Below, in pieces: positions 43,997-52,839 of a stretch of 64,000 nucleotides of DNA. A model generated the notes under the pieces. That model was not told the origin of the DNA and did not search any database. It worked only from the letters and a program-made list of their open reading frames with translations. The translations under genes were made by a program, and so were the position numbers. The DNA lies in the NCBI GenBank assembly GCA_022448525.1, contig JAKVCX010000005.1, forward strand, positions 380,047 through 444,046. The letters run 5' to 3'. How positions within the stretch are numbered: position 1 is the first letter of the stretch; the number at the start of each line of letters is the position of its first letter. The DNA is from Tenacibaculum sp. Its GTDB lineage: Bacteria; Bacteroidota; Bacteroidia; Flavobacteriales; Flavobacteriaceae.

Positions 43997-44440
43997 TTAA
44001 TGGTTTTGATCTAATTTTATGTTCTTAAAGATTTCTTCTTCTTTAATTAGTTTATTATTTTTCCAAAATTGTATTTTGCATAAAGTTCCTTTATCATTAT
44101 ACAATTTCCAATCTCCATTTTTATTATCATCTGTAAAATTGCCTTTTGCACTTAGTTTTCCATTTTCTTTATTGTAAACTTTCCATAAACCATTGCGCTT
44201 ATCATTAACCATTTCCCCTTCACCAGCCAAGTACCCATTCTCATGGTACCATTTCATATTTCCATTAGCTATATTATTTATATATATACCTTCGGAGGCC
44301 AGCTTTCCATTATCCCAGAAGTCCTTTTTGATTTCTCGTATTTCATTTTGAACTTGCTTTACTTCTTTTTTATTCCTCTTTTCAGAACAACTTGTAAGAC
44401 TTAAAGCAAATGTTAGTATTAGGAATACTTTGTGTTTCAT
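43997..44440 (-). CDS. YwqK-family MORN-like lipoprotein
   Basis: 147 residues. Lipoprotein signal MKHKVFLILTFALSLTSC with lipobox LTSC. The rest consists of about four MORN_2-type repeats of the form GxYxNGxxxGxWxxYxxxG, for example GEMVNDKRNGLWKVYNKENG and GNFTDDNKNGDWKLYNDKG. The family is often labelled antitoxin YwqK, but no toxin gene is adjacent, so that name is not supported here. Its start overlaps the M14 peptidase stop by one base. Confidence 0.85.
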   Translation of the reverse strand: MKHKVFLILTFALSLTSCSEKRNKKEVKQVQNEIREIKKDFWDNGKLASEGIYINNIANGNMKWYHENGYLAGEGEMVNDKRNGLWKVYNKENGKLSAKGNFTDDNKNGDWKLYNDKGTLCKIQFWKNNKLIKEEEIFKNIKLDQNH

Positions 44441-46179
44441 TAAAAAGGAATTTTAAAGACAGGTAGTCTCATGTGGGCTGGTTCATAATGCGGAGTTTGC
44501 ATATAAATCCAATTTAACTGAGCTCTCGGGTTTTTAGCAAAACTTGTATCTGTTTCAATTTTATTTTCAAATTCTGCTTTAAATAAAGGGTTTTGATTTA
44601 AAAATTCTTCCGCCTTTTCTTCAAAAACATATGGAGAAAATCCTTCTTTTCTTTGTAGAATAGTATCAAAGAAATTCCAATTAAAGAAACTATCTACAGC
44701 TTCTGCTTCTAATGTTTCTAGTAAATATCGAATTCCACTTTGATTTGTTGGAATTAAATAATCACCTTTAGAAAATTTTACAGCATTAAAACTTTTTGTA
44801 ATTTCTGTATTGTAGTGTAAATAATGACCTTCAAAAGGAGAATTTAATGTTTTAAAAGACTTAATATGATTCACTTCAACATTCATAATAGTATCTGCTT
44901 TGAAACGTGTAAATTCAATATTATTCATCTTTAGTCTGTCAATAATATTTTGCCAACCTTGAGGAATAATGTAAGCTTTAGGAATTACAATTTCTTTTGT
45001 CGTTTTAAAATTGTTGTAATAGTTCACTTCTTTTTCGAAAGGTTTCGATTTGTCGTAAAACAGTCTCTTTCCAGAAGTAACTTTACTATCAATATACGAA
45101 CCTTCATATCCTTTAAAATTAAATTTAGAAGGATTCTCTCTATCAACTTTATATTGAATCGGATATGTTTTGTTTTTTAGGATATTGTTAGCAGCATTCG
45201 CTCGTAGATCTTTAATTTTCTCAGAGTTTTCTTCCGTGAAATCAAGCATAGATAACATTAGTTCATATGTTTGTTCAACACGAATTTTATATGGTTTCAA
45301 CATATGAGTTTCTACCATCATTCCGAAAGTATTGAATAATGTTGTATATCCAGTTGAGTAACGAGGTGAGTCCATGAACTGTGACCAGCCTTTATCTGGA
45401 GTACTTCCCCAAACATTAACATAAGGAGTAATCGGAATTTTTTTCTTTCCTAAAGACCTTTCTAAATAAGGTCTCATTTCCGATTCAAGATATGAACCTA
45501 AGTTACCACCTAATTTGTTATGCTGTGTGAATAAATGAGTTATTGCATATTGGTAATCAGCTCCGTTACTAACATGATTATCAATAAAAACATCTGGGTT
45601 TACAGCATGAAATATCTCTGCAAAAGATTGTGCGTTTTTAGTGTCTTGTTTTACGAAATCTCTATTTAAATCAAAATTTCGTGCATTACCTCTAAATCCA
45701 TATTCTTTAGGTCCATTTTGATTAGCTCTCGTGTGAGAATTTCTATTTAATGCACCTCCAATATTATAAATAGGAATCACACATATTAACGAATTTTTAT
45801 AGGTTTCTTGAAGAGAATCATTTTGAACAATATCTCTGAGCATCATCATCGAAGCATCAATTCCATCTGATTCTCCTGGATGAATTCCATTATTTATTAA
45901 AACTCTATTTTTTTTAGAGTTTTTAATATCGTTTTTTGAAATCTTTCCATCGGGATTGTACACTACTAGATGTAAAGGATTACCACTGTCTGTTTCTCCA
46001 AATTCAAGTAATGATATTTCTGAATAACTCGAAGCTAGGTCTTTGTAATAGGAAATTACATCATTATAAACTGGTGTCTCAGTTCCATTTGATTTTTCAA
46101 AAGCTGTAGTGAAATCAATTTCTTGTTTTGTTTGACAAGCAAAGCCAACAATTAAAAATAGAAGTGTTAGTTTTTTCAT
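44440..46179 (-). CDS. M14 family zinc metallocarboxypeptidase, lipoprotein
   Basis: 579 residues. Signal with lipobox GFAC (Cys about residue 15). The zinc-binding HxxE is H100 and E103 in NGIHPGESDG; the third ligand is likely His in FIDNHVSNGADYQY, and the general base Glu in FGMMVETHML. NLDRD-type substrate-binding Arg residues are seen at ARNFDLNRDFVKQ. The ~330 N-terminal residues are the peptidase; the rest is a beta-rich domain of unknown role. Located in the envelope, it may trim peptides or peptidoglycan stems, which would suit its operon with ddl, but that is inference. Confidence 0.88.
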   Translation of the reverse strand: MKKLTLLFLIVGFACQTKQEIDFTTAFEKSNGTETPVYNDVISYYKDLASSYSEISLLEFGETDSGNPLHLVVYNPDGKISKNDIKNSKKNRVLINNGIHPGESDGIDASMMMLRDIVQNDSLQETYKNSLICVIPIYNIGGALNRNSHTRANQNGPKEYGFRGNARNFDLNRDFVKQDTKNAQSFAEIFHAVNPDVFIDNHVSNGADYQYAITHLFTQHNKLGGNLGSYLESEMRPYLERSLGKKKIPITPYVNVWGSTPDKGWSQFMDSPRYSTGYTTLFNTFGMMVETHMLKPYKIRVEQTYELMLSMLDFTEENSEKIKDLRANAANNILKNKTYPIQYKVDRENPSKFNFKGYEGSYIDSKVTSGKRLFYDKSKPFEKEVNYYNNFKTTKEIVIPKAYIIPQGWQNIIDRLKMNNIEFTRFKADTIMNVEVNHIKSFKTLNSPFEGHYLHYNTEITKSFNAVKFSKGDYLIPTNQSGIRYLLETLEAEAVDSFFNWNFFDTILQRKEGFSPYVFEEKAEEFLNQNPLFKAEFENKIETDTSFAKNPRAQLNWIYMQTPHYEPAHMRLPVFKIPF

Positions 46180-46190
46180 AGAAGTTATAG

Positions 46191-46643
46191 TTATACTCTT
46201 ACTGAATCTGGAACTAAACCAGTGTAATCTCCATTATTTCTAATAACATCTCTAACGATAGAAGAAGAAATATAACTTTTACCTGATGATGTTAATAAGA
46301 AAACAGTTTCAATCTCTGATAGTTTTCTGTTAGTGTGAGCAATAGCTTTTTCAAATTCGAAATCAGCAGGATTACGTAATCCTCTAAGAATAAAATCAGC
46401 TCCAATCTCCTTACAGAAATTTACAGTCATACCTTCATAAGTAACCACTTTTATTTTAGGTTCGTTTTTAAAAGCTTCTTCTATAAACTGTTTTCTTTTT
46501 TCTAAAGGGAACATATATTTTTTATCAGCATTTATACCGATAGCGATAATTAATTCATCAAAAAGTGTAACACCTCTTTCAATAATATCGAAATGCCCTA
46601 AGGTAATTGGATCAAATGATCCTGGGAAAATAGCACGTCTCAT
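46191..46643 (-). CDS. coaD: Pantetheine-phosphate adenylyltransferase
   Basis: Transfers AMP to 4'-phosphopantetheine, the penultimate step of coenzyme A synthesis. 150 residues. The nucleotidyltransferase motif GSFDPITLGHFDII is at 8-21, with RGLRNPADFEFEKAIAHTNR and the ISSSIVRDV motif near the C-terminus. Normal length and no missing residues. It lies 6 bp after ddl and 11 bp before the M14 peptidase gene. Confidence 0.97.
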   Translation of the reverse strand: MRRAIFPGSFDPITLGHFDIIERGVTLFDELIIAIGINADKKYMFPLEKRKQFIEEAFKNEPKIKVVTYEGMTVNFCKEIGADFILRGLRNPADFEFEKAIAHTNRKLSEIETVFLLTSSGKSYISSSIVRDVIRNNGDYTGLVPDSVRV

Positions 46644-46649
46644 GTATGT

Positions 46650-47624
46650 TTAGTTTAGTTGATTTAGTATTGCGTTATCAAAAAGTTCGCTCAAAGAAAT
46701 ACCAGCTTCATTTGCTTGTTTCGGAAGTATACTTTCCTCCGTTAGACCTGGTACAGTATTCATTTCTAAGAAATGTGGTTCGCCATTTACCAAAATATAT
46801 TCAGATCTAGAGAAACCGCTCATATTTAAAACTGTATATACTTTTCTAGCGATTAATTTCACTTTTTGCTCTTCTTCTTTAGAGATTCTTGCTGGTGTTA
46901 TTTCTTGAGATTTTCCTTCGTATTTTGCTTCGTAATCAAAGAAGTCATTTTCAGAAACTATTTCTGTCATAGGTAAAACCAAAACTTCGTTTTTATACTG
47001 AATAACACCTACAGAGACTTCAGTTCCTTCCAAGAAACTTTCAATTAAAATCTCACTATCTTCTTGGTATGCTTTGTCAATAGAATCATATAATTTATGG
47101 GCTTCATAAACTTTAGAAATTCCAAAGCTAGAACCGGCATTATTTGGTTTTACAAAACAAGGTAAGCCAACTTTTTCAACAATTTCGGAAGGATCAACAG
47201 AGTTTCCTTTGTTTAAATATACCGATTTGGCTGTTGGAATGTCGTACTTCTGTAATACACTTAAAGTATCACGTTTATTAAAAGTTAAGGCCATTTGGTA
47301 AAATGGGGCAGAAGTGTGTTTTATTCCCAGTAAATCGAAATACGCCAAAATAGCACCGTTTTCACCTGGTGCACCGTGAATAGCGTTAAAAACACAATCG
47401 AATACTATTTTCTCTCCGTTAATTTCTATTGAAAAATCATCCTTGTTAACGGAATGTTTATTTTCATCAGAGTCAATATAAAACCATCCTTCTTTAACTA
47501 TATGTATTCGGTAAGAATTATACTTTTCAGTATCTAAATGTTTATAAACTACATTTCCACTTTTAATAGAAATTGCTACTTCTGATGAGTAGCCTCCCAT
47601 AATAATGGCGATATTTTTCTTCAT
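46650..47624 (-). CDS. ddl: D-alanine--D-alanine ligase
   Basis: ATP-dependent joining of two D-Ala for the peptidoglycan pentapeptide. 324 residues. The N-terminal domain begins KNIAIIMGGYSSEVAISI; FNAIHGAPGENGAILAYFDL contains the substrate-binding region; the ATP-grasp domain has FVKPNNAGSSFGISKV and the C-terminal MNTVPGLTEESILPKQA. The IPT..SVYLNKG stretch is typical. First gene of the ddl-coaD-M14-YwqK-methyltransferase operon, divergent from the PASTA gene. Confidence 0.96.
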   Translation of the reverse strand: MKKNIAIIMGGYSSEVAISIKSGNVVYKHLDTEKYNSYRIHIVKEGWFYIDSDENKHSVNKDDFSIEINGEKIVFDCVFNAIHGAPGENGAILAYFDLLGIKHTSAPFYQMALTFNKRDTLSVLQKYDIPTAKSVYLNKGNSVDPSEIVEKVGLPCFVKPNNAGSSFGISKVYEAHKLYDSIDKAYQEDSEILIESFLEGTEVSVGVIQYKNEVLVLPMTEIVSENDFFDYEAKYEGKSQEITPARISKEEEQKVKLIARKVYTVLNMSGFSRSEYILVNGEPHFLEMNTVPGLTEESILPKQANEAGISLSELFDNAILNQLN

Positions 47625-47643
47625 TACGATTGATTAAGTATTA

Positions 47644-47651
47644 CAAACTTA
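47644..47651 (-). promoter_or_regulatory. -7 promoter box for the ddl operon
   Basis: Minus-strand TAAGTTTG matches TAnnTTTG, 19 bp before the ddl ATG, giving a leader of about a dozen bases. Confidence 0.5.
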
Positions 47652-47704
47652 CCAAAAAAAGTATTTTAAAAACTGCTGTTTTTAATTTAGTATTATTTTT
47701 AATG

Positions 47705-47712
47705 TACATTTG
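47705..47712 (+). promoter_or_regulatory. -7 promoter box for the PASTA-rluD pair
   Basis: TACATTTG matches TAnnTTTG, 24 bp before the PASTA gene ATG at 47737. Confidence 0.5.
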
Positions 47713-47736
47713 TCTCATCTTACAAAAAAATAGATT

Positions 47737-48294
47737 ATGAAGTTTATTCAATTTTTGAAAAGTAGAACGTTTTTTATCCAAGTAGGTTTAGCTATTGTTG
47801 GATTATTATTGTTCGTTTTCTTATTACAATGGTGGTTAGGTTTTACAACAAATCACGATCAAAAAATTCAAGTTCCAGATTTGAATAAAATGGGATTATT
47901 GGAAGTTGATAGAAAACTTGAAGAATTGAATTTGGATTATGTAGTTATTGATAGTGCAAGTTATAATCCTGATTACCCTGGGAAGTCTGTTATAGAACAA
48001 AATCCAGAGGCAGGTGACTTTGTAAAAGAAAAAAGAAAAATTTATTTAACATTAAATCCAACAAGATATAAAGACGTTTCAATTCCGGATTTAAATGGTA
48101 AAACAAAAAGACAAGCAATTACTCATTTAGTTTCAATAGGATTTTTAGTAGGAGAGAAGTTTACTTATGTTCCAGATATAGGAAAGGATGTTGTAAGAGG
48201 CTTAAAGCATAAAGGAAAACAAGTTGGCTTAGGAGATAAGTTACCGAAAAAATCAGTAATTAATTTAATTTTAGGTGACGGTAGAGGAAACTAG
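47737..48294 (+). CDS. PASTA domain membrane protein
   Basis: 185 residues. One TM helix near the N-terminus (about 14-31, VGLAIVGLLLFVFLLQWW), then two PASTA domains in the periplasm: about 41-107 (VPDLNKMGLLEVDRKLEELN, with EQNPEAGDFVKE) and about 110-182 (IPDLNGKTKRQAITHLVSIG). There is no kinase or transpeptidase domain, unlike the PASTA kinases and PBPs of Firmicutes. PASTA domains bind muropeptides. In flavobacteria it accompanies rluD and lies divergent from ddl, consistent with a cell-wall role. It sits 36 bp before rluD. Confidence 0.9.
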   Translation: MKFIQFLKSRTFFIQVGLAIVGLLLFVFLLQWWLGFTTNHDQKIQVPDLNKMGLLEVDRKLEELNLDYVVIDSASYNPDYPGKSVIEQNPEAGDFVKEKRKIYLTLNPTRYKDVSIPDLNGKTKRQAITHLVSIGFLVGEKFTYVPDIGKDVVRGLKHKGKQVGLGDKLPKKSVINLILGDGRGN

Positions 48295-48330
48295 TGTTCC
48301 CAAATTAAAGAAATAAGAATATTTATCAAA

Positions 48331-49368
48331 ATGCAGGAGGAAAGTCACGACTTACAGGAAGAGAATTCTGAATTATATGAACATTACAGGTTTACCGCTA
48401 ATGATGGTCAAGAGCCATTACGTGTGGATAAATTTTTAATGAATTTCATTGAAAACGCTACAAGAAATAAAATCCAACAAGCAGCAAAAGCTGGGAATAT
48501 TTTGGTGAATGATGTTGCGGTAAAATCGAATTATAAAGTGAAACCTAAAGATGTGGTTCGTGTTGTATTAGCACATCCACCACATGAAAATTTATTGGTA
48601 GCTGAAGATTTACCGATTAATATTGTTTACGAAGATGATGATGTAATTGTAGTAAATAAGGAACCTGGTATGGTTGTTCATCCTGGTCATGGAAATTACA
48701 CGGGGACTTTAGTAAATGGGTTAATTCATCATATCGAAAACTTACCAAAAAACAGTAACGAACGTCCTGGATTAGTTCATAGGATTGATAAAGATACAAG
48801 TGGTTTATTAGTGGTTGCTAAAACTGAGTATGCCATGGCTCATTTATCTAAACAGTTTTTTGATAAAACAACCGAACGTTTATATTATGCATTGGTTTGG
48901 GGAAGCGTAGAAGAGGATTCAGGAACAATAGAAGGACATATTGGGAGAAGTTTAAAAGATAGAATGCAAATGTCTGTTTTTCCTGATGGAGAATTCGGAA
49001 AGCCTGCTGTAACACATTATCGAGTTGTAGAGCGATTTACCTATGTCACCTTAGTGGAATGTAAATTGGAAACAGGAAGAACGCATCAAATTAGAGCCCA
49101 TTTTAAATATATAGGCCATACTTTGTTTAATGATGAACGTTATGGAGGAGATCAAATTTTAAAAGGAACTACATTTACAAAGTATAAACAGTTTGTAGAT
49201 AATTGTTTTAAAGTTTTACCAAGACAAGCATTACATGCAAAAACTTTAGGATTTATACATCCGACCTCAGGAGAGTTTATGCAATTTAATTCTGAAATTC
49301 CAGATGATATACAACAATGTTTGGAAAAATGGAGAAGATACTCTGTTAATTCTAATGAAATAGAATAA
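48331..49368 (+). CDS. rluD: RluA/RluD family 23S rRNA pseudouridine synthase
   Basis: 345 residues. N-terminal S4 RNA-binding domain (about 25-75, RVDKFLMNFIENATRNKIQQ), then the synthase domain with the catalytic Asp in LVHRIDKDTSGLLVVAKT and the earlier VVNKEPGMVVHPGHGN. The C-terminal LECKLETGRTHQIRAHFK contains the LxTGRTHQIR motif. The family member RluD makes pseudouridines at 1911/1915/1917 of 23S rRNA (E. coli numbering). Co-transcribed with the PASTA gene. Confidence 0.94.
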   Translation: MQEESHDLQEENSELYEHYRFTANDGQEPLRVDKFLMNFIENATRNKIQQAAKAGNILVNDVAVKSNYKVKPKDVVRVVLAHPPHENLLVAEDLPINIVYEDDDVIVVNKEPGMVVHPGHGNYTGTLVNGLIHHIENLPKNSNERPGLVHRIDKDTSGLLVVAKTEYAMAHLSKQFFDKTTERLYYALVWGSVEEDSGTIEGHIGRSLKDRMQMSVFPDGEFGKPAVTHYRVVERFTYVTLVECKLETGRTHQIRAHFKYIGHTLFNDERYGGDQILKGTTFTKYKQFVDNCFKVLPRQALHAKTLGFIHPTSGEFMQFNSEIPDDIQQCLEKWRRYSVNSNEIE

Positions 49369-49439
49369 GATTTTCTAATCGCTGAGAATCGCGTATTTGA
49401 AAATTATTTAACGATAGTACAGAATAATCAATTTTCAGA

Positions 49440-49470
49440 AAAGAGGAATAATTTCAAATTATTCCTCTTT
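49440..49470. terminator. Bidirectional terminator between rluD and the GT22 gene
   Basis: AAAGAGGAATAAT (49440-49452) and ATTATTCCTCTTT (49458-49470), a 13-bp stem with a 5-base loop. The stop codon of the leftward mannosyltransferase gene lies within its right arm. Confidence 0.88.
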
Positions 49471-50922
49471 TTTTGTGAGCTTATAAATTGTTTTTGTTCT
49501 TAGCTTTTTTTGCCAGTCTATGAATTTTAATCTCTTAATCCATTCTGGGTATTCTGAATAAACTTTTTCCAAGGAGTATCCATCAAGTGATTCTAGTAAA
49601 TCAAATTTTTCATGTAAAATATAGCAGTTTTTAATATTGTTGCTTCTCAAGTATTCAGCTAAATCTTTCGGTTTTACCACTTCATTTTTAATGTTTTTGG
49701 CTGTATAAAAAGAGGATTGTAAATCAACTAACATTGAATATAACGGACGTTTTGTACTTATTAAATGAGTTTCAGTTTCATTTAAATTATTATACACATA
49801 GTTAAATAACTTTACCGTTCCATTCATAGGTTTAAAAGCCATTACTAGGAGTAAAAGAATATTTATACTAACGCTAAACTTAATAAGTTTATGTTGCCAA
49901 TTTTTAATTTCCTTATCTTTCAAATAAGTCATTATCCCGTAAATACTCATGAAAATAAATAAGTAGTTGACAGGAAACATAAATCTGATTTCTTTATGGG
50001 CTATTAATGAATGAATTAAAATAAATGGTATTATAGACCATAAAAAAATATTCTTTTTCAATGATTTAAATGATGAAATAAATCCAGCGAAAAGAATTAA
50101 ACTAATAGGTGGAATTGCTTTTCCTAAAAATAAATATAAGTAAGCGAAAAAAGGAGAAGTTCCAAAGTTGGAGGCTTTGTCATCAAGGATATTAGCTTTT
50201 AGGTAATTATATGGAGCAATTGTAAATTCACTATAAAATAAAGTGTCTAAATATACTCCAAACCCAATTATCAAGAATAACGGAATTACACTTATTACAA
50301 GTTTTAAAATGTGAGTTCTTTGAATGAAAAGTAGAAAAACATAAGCTCCAAAAATACTTAATCCTAATTGATATCTAAATAAAAATGATAGTCCCCAAAA
50401 TATTCCAATAAGTATAAAACTGAAATAGGTTTGCTTTCTGAAAAATTGTAAGAATCCTAATAATAAAAATAATGCGGATATATTTTCTGAAGAAAATCGA
50501 ACTGACGTAAAGGGAATAAACCAAAGAAGTAAAGAGGCCGCGTAAAATATATTTGCCCATCTTATTTCCTTGAAGTATTTCTCAATTATAATTTTATTCA
50601 AAGAGATGATTGTACACCATAATAGAATTCCACTGAAAATTCTAAATATTAGTGTAATTACAAACGGATTGTTAAGGCCAATTGTATCAAATAAATTAAT
50701 GAAAGAATATGCAATCCATGGTTGTATTGAAGGACGCATTTTTTCTCCGAATTCCCATGGTAATTCATTCGCTGAGATTTTTCCTAATTTATATTGAGCA
50801 AATTCTAGTACTTGAAAATGTTCATCAGATTGTAAATGCCCAACACTAAAAAAAGCTGTAATCATAAAAATTATGAATGCAGCTATTTTTATATTTTTTT
50901 GAAAGTCTTTAGAGTCTATCAT
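49459..50922 (-). CDS. GT22-like (Alg9/PIG-B type) mannosyltransferase, membrane protein
   Basis: 487 residues and about ten TM helices. The catalytic acidic pair lies in the first external loop, D33-E34 in SDEHFQVLEFAQ, followed by PWEFGEKMRPSIQPWIAY, the counterpart of the DE..Q and WE..RS signature of GT22. AHKEIRFMFPVNYLF (308-322) is the HKE.RF..P motif diagnostic of eukaryotic Alg9/Alg12/PIG-B enzymes. These transfer a mannose from a polyprenyl-phosphate-mannose donor; the bacterial acceptor is not known. It follows cmk with a 14-bp overlap. Confidence 0.85.
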   Translation of the reverse strand: MIDSKDFQKNIKIAAFIIFMITAFFSVGHLQSDEHFQVLEFAQYKLGKISANELPWEFGEKMRPSIQPWIAYSFINLFDTIGLNNPFVITLIFRIFSGILLWCTIISLNKIIIEKYFKEIRWANIFYAASLLLWFIPFTSVRFSSENISALFLLLGFLQFFRKQTYFSFILIGIFWGLSFLFRYQLGLSIFGAYVFLLFIQRTHILKLVISVIPLFLIIGFGVYLDTLFYSEFTIAPYNYLKANILDDKASNFGTSPFFAYLYLFLGKAIPPISLILFAGFISSFKSLKKNIFLWSIIPFILIHSLIAHKEIRFMFPVNYLFIFMSIYGIMTYLKDKEIKNWQHKLIKFSVSINILLLLVMAFKPMNGTVKLFNYVYNNLNETETHLISTKRPLYSMLVDLQSSFYTAKNIKNEVVKPKDLAEYLRSNNIKNCYILHEKFDLLESLDGYSLEKVYSEYPEWIKRLKFIDWQKKLRTKTIYKLTKKEE

Positions 50923-51598
50923 TTACAAGGCTCATTATTCTTTCGAATTGTTCTTTTAATCCCATATCCGAATTATCAAATTCTATCGCATCATTAGCTT
51001 TTACTAATGGAGAATCTTTTCTAGTTGAATCAATATGATCTCGTTCTTGTACGTTATGAAGTATTTCTTCGTAATTAACGTTGTCACCTCGATCTAATAA
51101 TTCTTTATATCTTCTAGTTGCTCTTTTATCCGCCGAGGCAGTCATAAAAAGTTTTAGTTCAGCATCAGGAAAAACAACAGTTCCGATATCTCTTCCGTCC
51201 ATTACAATTCCTTTTTCTTGTCCCATTGCTTGTTGTTCTTGAACTAGCTTTTTTCGTACTTTAGAAACTTCTGATACTTTACTTACTAGTTTAGAAACTT
51301 CGATGGTTCTAATTTCTTTTTCAACATTAGTTCCATTTAAGAACATTTCTGCAAATCCTAATTCAGGATTAAATTTGAATTGTAATTGAATATTAGGTAA
51401 AGCGTCAATTAGATTTTGTTGATCAAAAGTATTGTTTGCAATTATTTTATTTTGCATGGCATACAGCGTAACGGCTCTGTACATTGCTCCGGTATCAACA
51501 TAAATATAATTTAATTCTTTGGCAAGTTGTTTTGCTATGGTACTTTTTCCCGTTGAAGAAAAGCCGTCAATAGCTATGATTATCTTTTTATTACTCAT
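50909..51598 (-). CDS. cmk: (d)CMP kinase
   Basis: Phosphorylates CMP and dCMP to the diphosphates. 229 residues. The P-loop GFSSTGKSTIAKQLAK is at about 12-27, then YIYVDTGAMYRAVTLYAM, MDGRDIGTVVFPDAELKLF and ASADKRATRRYKEL, all typical. It links CTP turnover to the pyrimidine genes elsewhere in the window. In this operon it lies between porQ (29 bp upstream) and the GT22 gene (14-bp overlap); the porQ-cmk order is conserved in flavobacteria. Confidence 0.96.
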   Translation of the reverse strand: MSNKKIIIAIDGFSSTGKSTIAKQLAKELNYIYVDTGAMYRAVTLYAMQNKIIANNTFDQQNLIDALPNIQLQFKFNPELGFAEMFLNGTNVEKEIRTIEVSKLVSKVSEVSKVRKKLVQEQQAMGQEKGIVMDGRDIGTVVFPDAELKLFMTASADKRATRRYKELLDRGDNVNYEEILHNVQERDHIDSTRKDSPLVKANDAIEFDNSDMGLKEQFERIMSLVNDRL

Positions 51599-51627
51599 AT
51601 CTTAGTTTGAGAACAAAGATAATTAAG

Positions 51628-52677
51628 TTAATATTTCGTAGAAATATTTCTTCTATAATCTTTATCGAAGTCGATAGTTAATCCGAAAGTACTGACATTT
51701 GAAGCAGAATGATAACGTGAATAGGCATAATTGAGTTTTACTTTATTCATTCGTAATCCGAACCCAAAAGAAATACCCCCAAAAGTTCGAACGTTTTGAA
51801 CTTGTAATTCCTTTCCCCTTCTAAAGTTATATCCAACTCTCAAGTTTACTGCTCTTTTTGGAAATAATTCGGCACCTATAATAATATGTCTAAAAGCATT
51901 GTCTAAAAAAGAAATTTCTTCTTCAGTAACATTACCTTCCAAATCAGAAATTGAATTAGATGGATTTGCTGTGCTTATATTCCATTGTTGTAAATTATCT
52001 ACAGTACCATATAAGCGAATTGGTACATTTTCTAACATGTAAGAACCACCTAAAGCTATTTCAAAAGGAATTTTTTCTGAAGTTCCGTTAAATGTTGAAA
52101 GTTGTGTACCAATGTTTCTTAGTACAAAAGATAAGATATAAGGTTTTTCTATATTATAATAAATTGCTCCAAAGTCTAATGTAAAAGCGCTTGAAGAGAA
52201 ATTAGCAATCGAAGAATAAATTAACCTTGCATTTGCTCCGATACTTATACTTGTGTTTGGAATTTGATAGGCATATCCAAAAGAAAGCCCAACATCACTT
52301 GCACCGAAAGTTCCAGTTTCATTTCCTTCTTCATCCGCTTGTATCAGGGTTCCATAATTGATGTAGGTGATATTTGAATGAAATGTTGGTGAATGTCGAT
52401 TAAATCGATGTGCGTATGAAATAGAACCGATTGAAATGTCAGCTAAATAGCTTGTGTAATTTACAGAAAGTTTACGATCTAAATCTATATTAATTGCAGC
52501 AGGATTCCATTTTGGTTGATCTACATCATCTACTAATGTCAAGACTTTACCACCTAATGCTATTTGTCTGGCGTCAGTAGTCGTGTTTAAGAAAGCAAAT
52601 GAACGTGTTCCTCCAACTTGAGATAAGACATTTACTGTCAAGAAAAAAAATATAATAGAGGTAATTTTTTTCAGCAT
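51628..52677 (-). CDS. porQ: Type IX secretion system protein PorQ
   Basis: 349 residues with a signal peptide (MLKKITSIIFFFLTVNVLSQ). Mature part opens VGGTRSFAFLNTTTDARQIALGGK, followed by a barrel of short strands with the recurring DLDRKLSVNYTSYLADISIG and KAVNLRVGYNFRRG-like pattern. PorQ is an outer-membrane T9SS component that, with PorU/PorV/PorZ, takes part in processing cargo C-terminal domains. First gene of porQ-cmk-GT22, divergent from the sprC-sprD-sprB-like cluster. Confidence 0.92.
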   Translation of the reverse strand: MLKKITSIIFFFLTVNVLSQVGGTRSFAFLNTTTDARQIALGGKVLTLVDDVDQPKWNPAAINIDLDRKLSVNYTSYLADISIGSISYAHRFNRHSPTFHSNITYINYGTLIQADEEGNETGTFGASDVGLSFGYAYQIPNTSISIGANARLIYSSIANFSSSAFTLDFGAIYYNIEKPYILSFVLRNIGTQLSTFNGTSEKIPFEIALGGSYMLENVPIRLYGTVDNLQQWNISTANPSNSISDLEGNVTEEEISFLDNAFRHIIIGAELFPKRAVNLRVGYNFRRGKELQVQNVRTFGGISFGFGLRMNKVKLNYAYSRYHSASNVSTFGLTIDFDKDYRRNISTKY

Positions 52678-52785
52678 TATTGGTATAAAATATAATAACT
52701 CCGCTAAATTAACGTAATAATTATAACTATAGTGTTATTAAAGCGAATAACGGGAAAATAAATTAGGCTTTTAACAAAAAATAAA

Positions 52786-52793
52786 TATATTTG
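52786..52793 (+). promoter_or_regulatory. -7 promoter box for the sprC-sprD-sprB-like cluster
   Basis: TATATTTG is an exact TAnnTTTG match, 46 bp before the ATG at 52840, in the 162-bp gap divergent from porQ. Confidence 0.55.
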
Positions 52794-52839
52794 TATGTTA
52801 GGTACAGAGTGTGTCTAATTTTAATAGTCCCCATCTATT

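Noticed and set aside
43997..44440. Toxin-antitoxin system based on the YwqK name
   Set aside because: The protein is a MORN-repeat lipoprotein in a ddl-coaD operon with no toxin-like neighbour; the antitoxin label is a naming habit.
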